Positions 1 to 10,458 of a stretch of DNA of 64,000 nucleotides are shown in pieces. The stretch comes from an uncultured Flavobacteriaceae bacterium (GTDB lineage Bacteria > Bacteroidota > Bacteroidia > Flavobacteriales > Flavobacteriaceae): contig CALTAJ010000001.1 in assembly GCA_943842245.1 (NCBI GenBank), positions 186,001-250,000 on the forward strand. The letters are read 5' to 3'. Numbering within the stretch: the stretch's first letter is position 1; each line of letters begins with the position of its first letter. The notes beneath the pieces are model-generated. The model made no database searches and was not told where the DNA came from. It saw only the letters and a program-made list of their open reading frames with translations. Position numbers and translations under genes: made by a program.

Positions 1-157
1 TTGGAGCAAGTGTTTGGAATGGAATCTAATAGTTGTTTTAATCGATTAAATTTTGTGAAAGGCTATTATTTAAAGATAAAAAATCAGTTAGATAGATAGA
101 AATACCCTAATTTTAGGTCTTTCCATTTTAGTTTTATTTATTTGGAGACTTGATTTT
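1..157. other. Left-edge intergenic stretch with possible gene remnant
   Basis: No complete gene is visible. A + strand frame stays open from base 1 to a TAG at 97-99 (32 codons) and could be the tail of an upstream gene. Bases 1-24 match bases 684-707 of the next gene's LamG domain at 22 of 24 positions. In frame 3 they read GASVWNGI and then stop, against GASIWNGS in the LamG domain. The edge may therefore be the end of a degenerate or truncated LamG-containing gene. No clear TAnnTTTG promoter precedes the adhesin gene that starts near 164. Confidence 0.3.
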
Positions 158-163
158 TTGGTT

Positions 164-3100
164 ATGATGGAGATATTAAGAGAATATATATTTAGGCTTT
201 CAACATGGATAATGATTTTTTCTATTTTAAATTCTTTTTTTTCCTATTCTCAAAGTTCAACATATTCTACAACCCTAGAACTTGACGGATCATCTTCTTT
301 TATTGAAATACCTTCTTCAACAGATCTTAAATTTGATTCTGATAAATTTACTCTTGAAGCATGGATTAAAATTGAAAATGGCCCTTCGTCTAGTAGCACT
401 TATGGTGATTTTATTTTCAGAAAGAGAGATGATTGGAGTCTTGCAATTAAAAATATAGATGGATCACTCTTTTTAAGAGGTAGATTTAGAAGGGATAATC
501 GTGGTAATTGGCCAGAGGTTGTGTCATCACAATCAATTTCAACGGGCACTTGGTATCATATCGCATTTACTAATTCTGTATCAGATCAAAGGATAAGAAT
601 TTACATAAATGGAAGTCTTGACAAAGAAGAATCCTGGTCATCTGAAGGATATGGATTGACTTCATGGAATAATCAAGTTGGAGTTGGAGCGAGTATTTGG
701 AATGGAAGTGATAATCCGACTAATTTTTTTGACGGTGAAATCAGTGATGTACGCTTTTGGGATTCTGAAAGAACTCAATCGGAAATTAATAATTATAAAA
801 ATTCAACTCTCAATACAAATTCAACTCTTAAATTATATTACAAATTAAATGAAGGTCAAGGATCTACAGTAAATGACTTTAGTGGTAATTCAATAACAGG
901 TACCGCAAGAGGGAGTTATCAATGGAAAAGTGCTGGCCCCACCGTAACACTAACAGATACAGATTCTGATAATCTCATTAAAAATTCCGATGTAGTAAGT
1001 ATAACGGCTACGTTTAATGAGTCTATTGGAACGACAACACCAACAATTACAATTAAGGAAAATGACGAGCCAATTAACATGTACATAAGTGATGGTAACG
1101 GAAGTATCAGTCTACTTGTTCAGCATGGAGGCTTGGCTCCCATAACAAGAAATACAGCAGGTTTAGTGTCATATACATTTAAAAGCGTTTCATCAGGAGT
1201 TACATATACTTTGAACTCTTTAAATTATACAGGTCAAAGTTGGGTGAGTTTTAATACATCCCCAGAATATAACGAAGGAACAGGTAATAAAGATGTGGTT
1301 TTTTTGGGAAAAACAATAAAAGATAATGTTCAAATGACTGAAGTCTCTGGATCTTCTCCATCAAGAAGTGCCTGGAATTATAGCTGGACAGCATCAATAA
1401 CACTAAATACGGTAAGTGTTACTGTTTCTGGCACAAATCAGTCAGGAAATGCTTATGCAGGCACAGATAGTTTAACATTTAATGTAGACACTGTAGCTCC
1501 AATTTTAGAGCGGTTAAATCCTGATGAAGATACAACTTCTTTTAACGACGGAATTGTTAATAACTCTAATACCGTAACATTCACCGCTACCTTTTCAGAA
1601 AGTATGGGGGCAAGTCCCACGATAAATATAATAGGAATATCACCTCTTTCATATTCTCATTTATCTTCTATGACATTTGTAAGTACTGATGGCGATGGAG
1701 ATACAAATTGGTCTTATGGATGGGACGTCCCATCTTCATCATCTGTTACTACGGGAACCGTTTCAATTTCAATTACTGGCTCTGATATTGCTGGAAACGA
1801 GTATACAGGTTTATGGGAAGATGTTATTTTGGTTAGGGAACTTAGATTGTTTATTGATAACACCCCAGCACCAACAGTTACATTATCTCATACTGATGTT
1901 GATGAGGTTGTTTCTGGTTCAGAAGTGGTCACTATTACAGCTACTTTTAGTAAATCGATGGCAGAATCACCAACGATTAATATCGCAGGACAGGTTTCAA
2001 ATCAACCAATGACTACTGTAACTCCTACAATAAGAAGAATAGCCGATATAGGTATTTCTGATTATGGTTATGACATGATTGCTCTTGGTTCCAACAATTG
2101 GGCAACGATTCTAGGATCTTCATTTACTAATTCAGGACTTATAAGTCATACCCTAGAAATAAATGGGGTTGATTATTTTGTCCACTCCATTAGTTCTTCT
2201 GATAATGATTCAAGTAGCTACTGGTGGTATGTTAAAACAATTCCTGAATACACACCTGGATATAGTTTACCTTCATTTGAGAATGATATTGTAATTAAGT
2301 CGCCAAATTATGAACAAGATTCCAAAATATGGCAGTACACATGGACTGTATCACCTTCAACAAGTGGTGCTGTTTCTGTAACTGTTGCAGGGAAAGATTT
2401 TTCTGGAAAGTCTTATGCAGGGACAGATAGTGTAATTTTTAATGATCCTGCCCCTACCGTAAATCTTACTGATACAGATGCTAATAATATAGTTACCGGC
2501 TCAAATGTTGTAACCATAACAGCTACATTCAGTAAAGCGATGTCTGCAACTCCTACAATTAATATAACGGGTGAAGTTTCAAACATAGCTATGACTGCAT
2601 CTACTTCAGCAAGTGTATGGATCTACCCTTGGACTGTTTCCTCAACCACCAGTGGTATCGTTACAGCAACTGTTTCTGGTGCAGACATATCAGGAAAAGC
2701 CTACGCAGGTACTGACAGTATTACCTTTACTATTGATAATACTGCACCTACTGTAACCTTAACTAATACTGACTCAGATAATTTAGTTTCAGGCGCGAGT
2801 GTAGTGACTATCACGGCTACTTTTAGTGAGGCGATGTCTGCAACTCCTACAATTAATATAACGGGTGAAGTTTCAAACATAGCTATGACTGCATCTACTA
2901 CAGCAAGTGTATGGATCTACCCTTGGACTGTTTCCTCAACCACCAGTGGTATCGTTACAGCAACTGTTTCTGGTGCAGACATATCAGGAAAAGCCTACGC
3001 AGGTACTGACAGTATTACCTTTACTATTGATAATACTGCACCTACTGTAACCTTAACTAATACTGACTCAGATGATTTAGTTTCAGGCGCGAGTGTAGTG

Positions 3101-6100
3101 ACTATCACGGCTACTTTTAGTGAGGCGATGTCTGCAACTCCTACAATTAATATAACGGGTGAAGTTTCAAACATAGCTATGACTGCATCTACTACAGCAA
3201 GTGTATGGATCTACCCTTGGACTGTTTCCTCAACCACCAGTGGTATCGTTACAGCAACTGTTTCTGGTGCAGACATATCAGGAAAAGCCTACGCAGGTAC
3301 TGACAGTATTACCTTTACTATTGATAATACTGCACCTACTGTAACCTTAACTAATACTGACTCAGATAATTTAGTTTCAGGCGCGAGTGTAGTGACTATC
3401 ACGGCTACTTTTAGTGAGGCGATGTCTGCAACTCCTACAATTAATATAACGGGTGAAGTTTCAAACATAGCTATGACTGCATCTACTACAGCAAGTGTAT
3501 GGATCTACCCTTGGACTGTTTCCTCAACCACCAGTGGTATCGTTACAGCAACTGTTTCTGGTGCAGACATATCAGGAAAAGCCTACGCAGGTACTGACAG
3601 TATTACCTTTACTATTGATAATACAATTCCTCTGATGTCAGCTCCAACGATTTCATCAGATAATTTGACAGTAAGTATAACTCTCAGTGAAAGTGTTTTT
3701 ACAGAAATTATCAATGGCGTTGGATCAAATACGCTATTGACATCTGACTTTGAACTGTCTCTATCTGGAAACTCAAGTTTAACTCTTACATCATCATCGC
3801 CTTCAAGTATTTCTGAAAATGGAACAAATTATCAATTAGCAATTCCTTTTAATGGTTTTGCCAACGGAACAGAATCGTTAACCATAACAATCTCTAATAA
3901 TTCCATTTTTGACACTGCAGGGAATACGTTTAATTCATCCCAAACCATAGGATTAAATAATAATCTTTTGCTTTATTATGATTTTTCAAACCCTAATTCC
4001 TACAATGGTCAAACAACGACTTCTTCAAATCTTAGTGTAATTGATTTAAGCGGAAATAACAATAATGGTGAGATAAGAGACGAAGCAGATACTTACTATG
4101 ATCAATTTGAAGACGCTTTTTATTTTAATGGTGATCAAAAAAGAGCAAATAAAGGTGTTGCTATATCAAATCTAAATTATGTAAGTGGAAATTCTGATCA
4201 GATTAAAGAAATGACTCTTATTGCAAGAGTAAAAGCAAAATCTCAAACTTCGGGTGGAAATCAAGACGAAAGAATAATTATTTCTTTTGACAGGTCTAAT
4301 AATTTTAGATTTGGAATTGGGACTGATCAAATTAGTCAAGCACAAGGAAAACTTGCTTTTAGTTTCACAAATACAGATGCAACTAACGATACTTATGCCG
4401 TTTCTCAAACAATTGATTTGAGGGATGATAATTGGCATGATGTAGCCGTAACATTTAAAGCAAATGAAGTAGGTGGATTAAAATATTTTATTGATGGAGG
4501 ATTGGTTTATACTCACCCAGATTCGTTTAACCCGATATCCAATCAAGTAACAAGTCAAACTCCAAGGTTTGGTTATATCGGTAATGGAAGTGAAGCTTCA
4601 TCCTTTAAGGGTGCTACAGGTCCTGACAATCTATTTTATGGGTATATTCAAGTTATAAAATATTTCAATAAAACGTTACCAATAAATCAATTAAAACCAA
4701 TTGATTCAAGTCCACCAAATGTTACACTCACAGATACAGATACAGATAATATTGTAAGTGATTCAGATAATGTAATAATTACAGCAAGTTTTAATGAAGC
4801 TATGGCTTCAAGTCCTACTATAAATATTAGTAATATTGTAACTAATGCTTCTATGACCATTTCTTCAACAGCTGCTATATGGACATACTCCTGGGATGTC
4901 CCAAAACAATTTAATGGTCAGACTAAAGTAACCGTAGCCGGAACAGATATTTCTTCAAATGCCTATTCAGGAACTGATAGCATTACATTTAAAGATTCAA
5001 TTCCTCCAGAGATTTCTGCTACAGCAATAGAGGCTCAAAACAATTATGTTGATATAACCTTTGATCAACCCATATATGGAAATAATTCTGCCAGCTCTGG
5101 GATTATCTCAAGCTCGTTAAATGCAATACAAACATCTGGCACTAGCTTTACAATAGATTTTGTAGGTTTAAAAAAGAATGATGCAACTACTTTTTCATCT
5201 GCATCTGCTTTGACAGGTGGTGAAACTACAATTAGAGCGTTTATGGACTTTACAAGTATTTCTCCTTCAGGAGGAGAAGTTTATGCAATCACCGCTACAA
5301 GCTCTTCATCAGTATTTGATATTAATGGAAACGGTATGTTAACTATTCAGAGTAGTATTACTTTCATATTAAATGCACCTGTTTCAGGACCAGTTTCGTC
5401 AGACAAATCAATTCTCTCAATTACTCCAAATAATTTTATTGCTGATGGGCAGAAAATAGTTGTATTTACTGTTCAAGCTAAAGATAGTCTTGGTCAAAAC
5501 TTTACAAAAGGAGGGTCACAAATTAAAATATTTAATGGAGACTTAGATCTTAGCGTAATCGATAATTTAAATGGGACCTACACAGCAAGCTTCATTCCGA
5601 ATGAAATCTCTACTGACACAAAAAGTCTTGTTTTTAATTTTAGTGTGAATGATATAAACGCTTTAAGTAGTGGGAGTTTAATTTTATATTCTGATTCAGA
5701 CAAAGACGGCATTAATAATATAGTTGACGAATGTCCAATTACCAGTGAAGGATTTACAGTTGACGAAAAAGGGTGTGCATTATATCAATTGGACAGTGAT
5801 AAAGATGGTGTTACCGATGATATAGATCAATGTCCGGAGACTCTCCCCACACTAATACCACTACAAAATAACAACTTCTCTAACCCACAAACATTAGATA
5901 TAAGTAGCACTCTTTCCCTTCCATCCTCTTTTTCTAACAGTTTAGGACAGGATATGGCATTGAGTGTTGATGCAAAAGGTTGTGGACCTGACCAGAGAGA
6001 TATAGATGGTGATGAAATTGTTGACTCAAAAGATAATTGTCCTAAGGTTTTTAATCCAGATCAATCTGATAAAGATGGTGATGGCATAGGAGATTTGTGT

Positions 6101-8044
6101 GATACAAATAATCCAATTCCAGCTCTTCTAAATAATACAATAAATATAACTGAGTTTCCAATAAGTGGATCAAAGCTTGGAACGATAAGGGGATTCGATG
6201 AAGATGGTGATCAGCTTACTTTTTCTAATTTACCAGACGCTTTTAAAAGCGTTATTTCTCTGGATAATGAAGGCAATTTAACTGCAATGGATAATGCGCG
6301 CTTTTTAGCTTTTGATTCACCTCTAAATGGAGCTACTTTCAATTTTACTTTGAGTGATGGGGAAAATGAAATTGATCTATTTGTTGTAATTAAAATTTTA
6401 GAGGATCCTAGTCCTAAAATTTCAATTACAACTTATGATAATATTAATGAAGATACAGAAATAGGAACTGTTATTGGTATTGTAAATGCAGTTGATCCTC
6501 TTGGAGGAACACTGCAACTAAGCCTTTTAGGTGATGGATATTTAGAGTTATTTGAAAATGAAATTAGAACAATTAAAGAACTAGACTTTGAAGAAATTGA
6601 ATTTCATTCATTTAATATTGGAGCTACAAGTGCAGATTACAGCTCTTCTAAAGAAGGGGTTTTTAATGTAGTTGATATTCCAAATACCACTTTTGTAAGT
6701 AACTTTTTTATATCCATTTTTAGATCTCGTTTTGGAAATGGTAATTTTAAAACTTCGAAGGTTGATCACTCTAGATATTTTAATCCACATAATAAAAATG
6801 TGGGCAAATGGAAAGTAAAAAAGAAAATTAAAGGTGGTGCAGACGCAGATAAGTTTACCATAAAAACTAGAAATAATTCAGAACAAAAGCTCGAAGATCC
6901 TGTTATAGATGAAAATGAAGATTACTTAGCCTTTATTAAACCTCCAGATTATAATAACCCAGGGGATGCCAACAAAGATAATATCTATGAGGTTGAAATT
7001 GAGTACATAAATACAGCAGACGGAGAACCAGAAGTTCCTATCTCCGTAACTCAAACTAATATTCAGGTCCCAGAGGGAAGTAAAAAAGCAATAGAATTAC
7101 AATCATCCCCTGCATTACCAACAGATGACTCAGACTTTGATGGAGTTCCAGATATATATGATAATAGTCCTTTAGTTTCTAATCCTGATCAAGCTGATGA
7201 AGATGGAGACGGAGAGGGTGATGTTTCTGATGACTTTGATCACGATGGAGTTTGGAATCCATTTGATACCTGTCCAGATACTCCCCTTGGAGAATTAGTT
7301 GATATTAATGGATGTTTAATTTATTATTTACCCCCAAATAACTTTTCTATTTCTAAAACAGAGAAATGCGCTGGACAAAACAGTATAAACCTTTCAGTAG
7401 TCGATGAAACAATAACCTACAAAGTTTCAGTTAGTGGAGCTATAAATGCTTTAGAGACTTTTACAGGTAAAAACTGGACCTTAGATCGACTTTCTGCTGG
7501 AGTTTATAATATTTGTGTAAGTGTGGAAGGAGTTAATCCTTTAGAATTTCAACGTTGTTTTCAGGTTACTATTATAGAGCCAAGTCCCCTTGTGGTTACT
7601 AGCTTCTTAAGTAAAGTAAATCAGAGTGTAAGTTTTACATTAGAGGGTGGTGCAGCTTACCAAATAACTAACAATGGTAAAACAACCCAAATAAGCACTA
7701 GCAAGCATACTATTAACCTAGATAAAGGGATTAACAGTATATCAATATCAACGGGCATAGAGTGTCAAGGATTGTTTCTAGAGACTTATTTAAATTCATA
7801 TGAAGTTAAGTATACCCCAAATCCATTTAAAGAACAATTACAACTCTATATCGGTGGACAAGATAATATTATTGAAGTTGGTGTATATTCATCCAATGGC
7901 CAGTTAATTGACTATCAAAATATATCACTTCCTTTTGGAATTAGAAATTACACATTAGACACAGCCAAATATAAAACAGGAGTATATATTATTAATATTA
8001 AAGGAGCCACTGTTGATCAGTCTATTCAGGTTATCAAAGAATAA
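164..8044 (+). CDS. Giant T9SS-secreted multidomain adhesin (LamG, Ig-like, TSP3)
   Basis: About 2626 residues, probably a cell-surface or secreted adhesin. The first frame codon is a TTG at 158; ATG 164 (or 167) is preferred because it precedes a signal peptide ending around SYSQ near residue 30. Domains in order: LamG-like jelly roll (about 34-215), Ig-like repeats with the core [10 protein letters not shown]...[10 protein letters not shown] (about 260, 449, 570, four tandem copies at 763-1154, and one at 1520), a second LamG (about 1268-1510), an invasin-like domain (about 1750-1840), and Ca-binding thrombospondin type 3 repeats (about 1844-1983 and 2323-2375; [19 protein letters not shown]). 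A type A T9SS sorting domain (YTPNPF ... GVYIIN) closes the protein at about 2548-2626. Export through the type IX system follows from family knowledge. The ligand is unknown; LamG domains often bind glycans. It may be co-transcribed with the next gene (2-bp gap). Confidence 0.85.
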   Translation: MMEILREYIFRLSTWIMIFSILNSFFSYSQSSTYSTTLELDGSSSFIEIPSSTDLKFDSDKFTLEAWIKIENGPSSSSTYGDFIFRKRDDWSLAIKNIDGSLFLRGRFRRDNRGNWPEVVSSQSISTGTWYHIAFTNSVSDQRIRIYINGSLDKEESWSSEGYGLTSWNNQVGVGASIWNGSDNPTNFFDGEISDVRFWDSERTQSEINNYKNSTLNTNSTLKLYYKLNEGQGSTVNDFSGNSITGTARGSYQWKSAGPTVTLTDTDSDNLIKNSDVVSITATFNESIGTTTPTITIKENDEPINMYISDGNGSISLLVQHGGLAPITRNTAGLVSYTFKSVSSGVTYTLNSLNYTGQSWVSFNTSPEYNEGTGNKDVVFLGKTIKDNVQMTEVSGSSPSRSAWNYSWTASITLNTVSVTVSGTNQSGNAYAGTDSLTFNVDTVAPILERLNPDEDTTSFNDGIVNNSNTVTFTATFSESMGASPTINIIGISPLSYSHLSSMTFVSTDGDGDTNWSYGWDVPSSSSVTTGTVSISITGSDIAGNEYTGLWEDVILVRELRLFIDNTPAPTVTLSHTDVDEVVSGSEVVTITATFSKSMAESPTINIAGQVSNQPMTTVTPTIRRIADIGISDYGYDMIALGSNNWATILGSSFTNSGLISHTLEINGVDYFVHSISSSDNDSSSYWWYVKTIPEYTPGYSLPSFENDIVIKSPNYEQDSKIWQYTWTVSPSTSGAVSVTVAGKDFSGKSYAGTDSVIFNDPAPTVNLTDTDANNIVTGSNVVTITATFSKAMSATPTINITGEVSNIAMTASTSASVWIYPWTVSSTTSGIVTATVSGADISGKAYAGTDSITFTIDNTAPTVTLTNTDSDNLVSGASVVTITATFSEAMSATPTINITGEVSNIAMTASTTASVWIYPWTVSSTTSGIVTATVSGADISGKAYAGTDSITFTIDNTAPTVTLTNTDSDDLVSGASVVTITATFSEAMSATPTINITGEVSNIAMTASTTASVWIYPWTVSSTTSGIVTATVSGADISGKAYAGTDSITFTIDNTAPTVTLTNTDSDNLVSGASVVTITATFSEAMSATPTINITGEVSNIAMTASTTASVWIYPWTVSSTTSGIVTATVSGADISGKAYAGTDSITFTIDNTIPLMSAPTISSDNLTVSITLSESVFTEIINGVGSNTLLTSDFELSLSGNSSLTLTSSSPSSISENGTNYQLAIPFNGFANGTESLTITISNNSIFDTAGNTFNSSQTIGLNNNLLLYYDFSNPNSYNGQTTTSSNLSVIDLSGNNNNGEIRDEADTYYDQFEDAFYFNGDQKRANKGVAISNLNYVSGNSDQIKEMTLIARVKAKSQTSGGNQDERIIISFDRSNNFRFGIGTDQISQAQGKLAFSFTNTDATNDTYAVSQTIDLRDDNWHDVAVTFKANEVGGLKYFIDGGLVYTHPDSFNPISNQVTSQTPRFGYIGNGSEASSFKGATGPDNLFYGYIQVIKYFNKTLPINQLKPIDSSPPNVTLTDTDTDNIVSDSDNVIITASFNEAMASSPTINISNIVTNASMTISSTAAIWTYSWDVPKQFNGQTKVTVAGTDISSNAYSGTDSITFKDSIPPEISATAIEAQNNYVDITFDQPIYGNNSASSGIISSSLNAIQTSGTSFTIDFVGLKKNDATTFSSASALTGGETTIRAFMDFTSISPSGGEVYAITATSSSSVFDINGNGMLTIQSSITFILNAPVSGPVSSDKSILSITPNNFIADGQKIVVFTVQAKDSLGQNFTKGGSQIKIFNGDLDLSVIDNLNGTYTASFIPNEISTDTKSLVFNFSVNDINALSSGSLILYSDSDKDGINNIVDECPITSEGFTVDEKGCALYQLDSDKDGVTDDIDQCPETLPTLIPLQNNNFSNPQTLDISSTLSLPSSFSNSLGQDMALSVDAKGCGPDQRDIDGDEIVDSKDNCPKVFNPDQSDKDGDGIGDLCDTNNPIPALLNNTINITEFPISGSKLGTIRGFDEDGDQLTFSNLPDAFKSVISLDNEGNLTAMDNARFLAFDSPLNGATFNFTLSDGENEIDLFVVIKILEDPSPKISITTYDNINEDTEIGTVIGIVNAVDPLGGTLQLSLLGDGYLELFENEIRTIKELDFEEIEFHSFNIGATSADYSSSKEGVFNVVDIPNTTFVSNFFISIFRSRFGNGNFKTSKVDHSRYFNPHNKNVGKWKVKKKIKGGADADKFTIKTRNNSEQKLEDPVIDENEDYLAFIKPPDYNNPGDANKDNIYEVEIEYINTADGEPEVPISVTQTNIQVPEGSKKAIELQSSPALPTDDSDFDGVPDIYDNSPLVSNPDQADEDGDGEGDVSDDFDHDGVWNPFDTCPDTPLGELVDINGCLIYYLPPNNFSISKTEKCAGQNSINLSVVDETITYKVSVSGAINALETFTGKNWTLDRLSAGVYNICVSVEGVNPLEFQRCFQVTIIEPSPLVVTSFLSKVNQSVSFTLEGGAAYQITNNGKTTQISTSKHTINLDKGINSISISTGIECQGLFLETYLNSYEVKYTPNPFKEQLQLYIGGQDNIIEVGVYSSNGQLIDYQNISLPFGIRNYTLDTAKYKTGVYIINIKGATVDQSIQVIKE
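2450..3625 (+). repeat. Four tandem 294-bp repeats (98 aa each) inside the adhesin
   Basis: Units start at 2450, 2744, 3038 and 3332, an exact 294-bp period encoding one Ig-like domain each. By eye, units 2 and 4 are identical. Unit 3 differs by one A-to-G (SDN becomes SDD). Unit 1 is diverged in its first 85 bp but nearly identical afterwards, apart from a TSAS/TTAS change. Identity extends through synonymous positions, so the array was duplicated or homogenised recently. Copy number may vary between strains and may be collapsed in short-read assemblies. Confidence 0.95.
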
Positions 8045-8046
8045 GT

Positions 8047-8745
8047 ATGAAAAGAATTGTATTACTTTTTGGAAGTTTAATTTTACTGGTGAATAGCTGT
8101 ACACCGGAAGAGCCTGTTGTACCTATAAATCCTTCTGCCCCAACTTTAATTAGCCCTGCTAATGATGAAACCTGTTTGGATGGAACTTCAATAAATGATA
8201 GTCAAAGTAATGTTGATTTTAGATGGTCTTCAGCTGCAAATGCACTGTCTTATGAGTTAGTTGTAACTAATTTATTAACTCAATCTTCTCAAACATATCC
8301 TGCTACATCGAATCAAACAACTGTGGCTCTAACCAAGGCAGAACCCTATAGCTGGAGTGTGAAAAGTATAGGAGAAGTTGGATCAATTCCATCTCTGAGT
8401 ACACAATGGAAATTTTATTTAGCTGGTGATGCAGTAATAAATTACGCACCATTTCCTTCTGAACTCATATCACCTAGATCGGGAGCTAATGTAACTCCTG
8501 ATATTAATAAACTTATTGAACTAAATTGGAACGCATTAGATGTTGACGATGACTTAACTCAGTTTGAGGTTTATCTAGATAAAAGTGATGCAACAACACT
8601 AATTAAAACCTTAGAATTTCAAACTGAAGAAGTAAGTATTGAAGTTGAGGTTGAAAACAATACTACTTACTTCTGGAAAATCATTGCTATTGACACTAAT
8701 CAGAATAATTCTAGTTCAGGTGTTTACTCCTTTAGAACAAATTAA
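8047..8745 (+). CDS. Lipoprotein with fibronectin type III-like domains
   Basis: This 232-residue protein has a lipoprotein signal peptide with lipobox LVNSC (Cys about 18), so it should be lipid-anchored. Two beta-sandwich segments follow: about 30-125, with the FN3-like pattern SPANDE...VDFRWSSAANALSYELVVT, and about 140-230, with SPRSGA...ELNWNALDVDDDLTQFEVYLD. It starts 2 bp after the adhesin stop, which implies co-transcription and suggests a surface partner or anchor for the adhesin. No catalytic motif was seen. The function is unknown and the partner role is inference from position only. Confidence 0.75.
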   Translation: MKRIVLLFGSLILLVNSCTPEEPVVPINPSAPTLISPANDETCLDGTSINDSQSNVDFRWSSAANALSYELVVTNLLTQSSQTYPATSNQTTVALTKAEPYSWSVKSIGEVGSIPSLSTQWKFYLAGDAVINYAPFPSELISPRSGANVTPDINKLIELNWNALDVDDDLTQFEVYLDKSDATTLIKTLEFQTEEVSIEVEVENNTTYFWKIIAIDTNQNNSSSGVYSFRTN

Positions 8746-8748
8746 AAA

Positions 8749-8937
8749 ATGGAGTTATTGGCCTATACACTTGCGGTTTTTGGATTTTTTGTACTCATCA
8801 AAGGGATTAAACCTACAATAGAATGGATAAATAGTATTACTGATAAAGATTTAGCTAAGGGAATAGCTATTATTGCAATCTTTCTTACAGTTTGTTTTTA
8901 TATTCTATCAGCTTCAAGATATTTATTAAATTTTTAA
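8749..8937 (+). CDS. Small two-helix membrane protein, unknown
   Basis: A 62-residue protein starting with ATG 3 bp after the lipoprotein gene. It has two hydrophobic helices, about residues 3-20 (LAYTLAVFGFFVLIKGI) and 38-58 (GIAIIAIFLTVCFYILSA), joined by a short polar loop TIEWINSITDKDLAK. The tight spacing places it in an operon with the adhesin and the lipoprotein. I do not recognise a family. It is probably a real small inner-membrane protein, given its clean start and plausible topology. Confidence 0.55.
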   Translation: MELLAYTLAVFGFFVLIKGIKPTIEWINSITDKDLAKGIAIIAIFLTVCFYILSASRYLLNF

Positions 8938-8991
8938 TAGAATTCATTTTTCATACTTTCAAAATAAAACCTTCTAAAAATTTAAATCAAA

Positions 8992-9807
8992 ATGAAAAAA
9001 ATAATTAATCTTTTAATCTTATCACTTTTAATATCCTGTAATACTTCCGTAAGAAATAGTAAAAAAGATGTTATTGAAAATTCATACTCTTTAATTTGGA
9101 GTGACGAATTTAACCAGAAAGATCTAAAAGTAGATTCTAGTAAGTGGTTTATGGAAACAATTGCTCCAAATAATGGGAGCTGGTATAATAATGAATTACA
9201 ACACTATACAGACCGAATAGATAATGCATTTGTAAGTGATGGCACACTCAAAATTATTGCTAAAAAAGAAAAATACACTCACTCTGGTACCACACAGGAT
9301 TATACTTCAGCGAGATTAAATTCCAAATTTTCCTTTACTTATGGAAAAGTTGAGGTTCGTGCTAAATTACCAAGTGCAAAGGGGAGTTGGCCTGCAATTT
9401 GGACTTTAGGGAGTAATCTAGAAACAGTAGGTTGGCCTGGTTGTGGAGAAATTGATATTATGGAGCAATTATTTGAAGACTTTGAAATGATTCAATGTGC
9501 TTTACATACTCCAGATACTCATGGTGACAATACTATTTTAAAGCAAGTTAATGTGACTAATGTTACACAAAATTTTCATGTTTACGGCATGGAATGGTCA
9601 GCTGAAAAAATAGATTTTTTTATAGATAATAATTATTATTTCACCTACCACCCAGAGTTAAAAACGCCTGGAAATTGGCCATATTTTAATGATCAATATA
9701 TACTTCTAAATATAGCTATGGGAGGAAGTCTCGGCGGCTCTATAGATCCTAATTATTATAAAGATCAAATGGAGGTAGATTACGTTCGTGTTTACCAAAA
9801 AAAATAA
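8992..9807 (+). CDS. GH16 beta-glucanase (laminarinase-type) lipoprotein
   Basis: A 271-residue glycoside hydrolase family 16 enzyme. These retaining hydrolases cut beta-1,3 or mixed beta-1,3/1,4 glucans such as laminarin, the main storage glucan of marine algae. The lipobox LLISC puts it on a membrane surface. The GH16 signature GEIDIME is present at 152-158, with nucleophile E153, helper D155 and acid/base E158. Other family features are WSDEF near the N terminus, GKVEVRAKLP, WPAIWTLG and the closing VDYVRVYQ. The length is that of a bare catalytic domain without a carbohydrate-binding module. No SusC/SusD pair lies nearby, so it is not in a classical PUL here. Laminarin specificity is inference; agarase-, carrageenase- or porphyranase-like activity is less likely. 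A near-consensus TACTTTCA lies at 8954-8961. Confidence 0.9.
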   Translation: MKKIINLLILSLLISCNTSVRNSKKDVIENSYSLIWSDEFNQKDLKVDSSKWFMETIAPNNGSWYNNELQHYTDRIDNAFVSDGTLKIIAKKEKYTHSGTTQDYTSARLNSKFSFTYGKVEVRAKLPSAKGSWPAIWTLGSNLETVGWPGCGEIDIMEQLFEDFEMIQCALHTPDTHGDNTILKQVNVTNVTQNFHVYGMEWSAEKIDFFIDNNYYFTYHPELKTPGNWPYFNDQYILLNIAMGGSLGGSIDPNYYKDQMEVDYVRVYQKK

Positions 9808-9948
9808 ATTTTAAGGTAATCTGAAAAAACAGCTACAATATTTAAGGATTTAGTCTTGTTTGTGCTATTAATTGATACAAGAAAAAAACTATATAAACAT
9901 AATTTTTTTAAAAATAAAAAATCCTTATTGTTTAACCATTACTTAAAA

Positions 9949-10365
9949 TCAGGGTTTAAAAAATTCTTCTTCTGTTATTCTAAAATAATTCTCCTTTTGA
10001 GAAGGATCAAAGAAAAAATTAAATTTGTGCTTATCTCCAAAATTTATAGTAGTTCTTTCAAAGTCTTCGAAAAAAAACTCTTTAGATTTAAACTGAACGT
10101 ATATTCTTGAAATTGGTAATTTATCAAAAATGAACTTTTCACGATTTCTAATATAGACATGTCTTACGTACTTTTTTCTCTGATCTCTTATAACAACAAT
10201 AATATCATGGTCAACTTCATTCACCAATTCCAAAGTGGCATTAGAAATCGAATTAGATACATCTTCTGGAAAGCGATTCTCAAAAGTTTTGTCACCAGTT
10301 CTTCCACGTTGGGAGAATAAAAGAGTTGAACTTAAAAATAATACTAATAAAGTTTTTTTATTCAT
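9949..10365 (-). CDS. Exported protein of unknown function
   Basis: A 138-residue protein with a clear signal peptide (MNKKTLLVLFLSSTLLFSQ). The mature part is beta-rich and charged: ATLELVNEVDHDIIVVIRD, YVRHVYIRNREKFIFDKLP, and a C-terminal segment rich in Phe, Lys and Glu. The pattern resembles small periplasmic beta-sandwich proteins such as DUF6759-like ones, but I do not recognise the family with confidence. It stands alone, convergent with the GH16 gene and divergent from the oxidoreductase gene. The overlapping + strand frame at 9856-10110 is low-complexity and is treated as a shadow. Confidence 0.6.
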   Translation of the reverse strand: MNKKTLLVLFLSSTLLFSQRGRTGDKTFENRFPEDVSNSISNATLELVNEVDHDIIVVIRDQRKKYVRHVYIRNREKFIFDKLPISRIYVQFKSKEFFFEDFERTTINFGDKHKFNFFFDPSQKENYFRITEEEFFKP

Positions 10366-10458
10366 AGGAAATTATTTCGTTTGATTTTAAGATTTAAAAC
10401 TCTTTATTTATTTCTGTAAAATTATATATCTTTATTTAATAACTATATAACTAAACAA

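Noticed and set aside
1689-2012. A 107-codon frame overlapping the giant adhesin on the same strand
   Set aside because: Gln/Leu-rich out-of-frame product without signal or family; the adhesin frame is continuous through it.
9856-10110. An 84-codon + strand frame between GH16 and the oxidoreductase
   Set aside because: Low-complexity Phe/Lys-rich product lying antisense to a signal-peptide gene with better composition; treated as a shadow.
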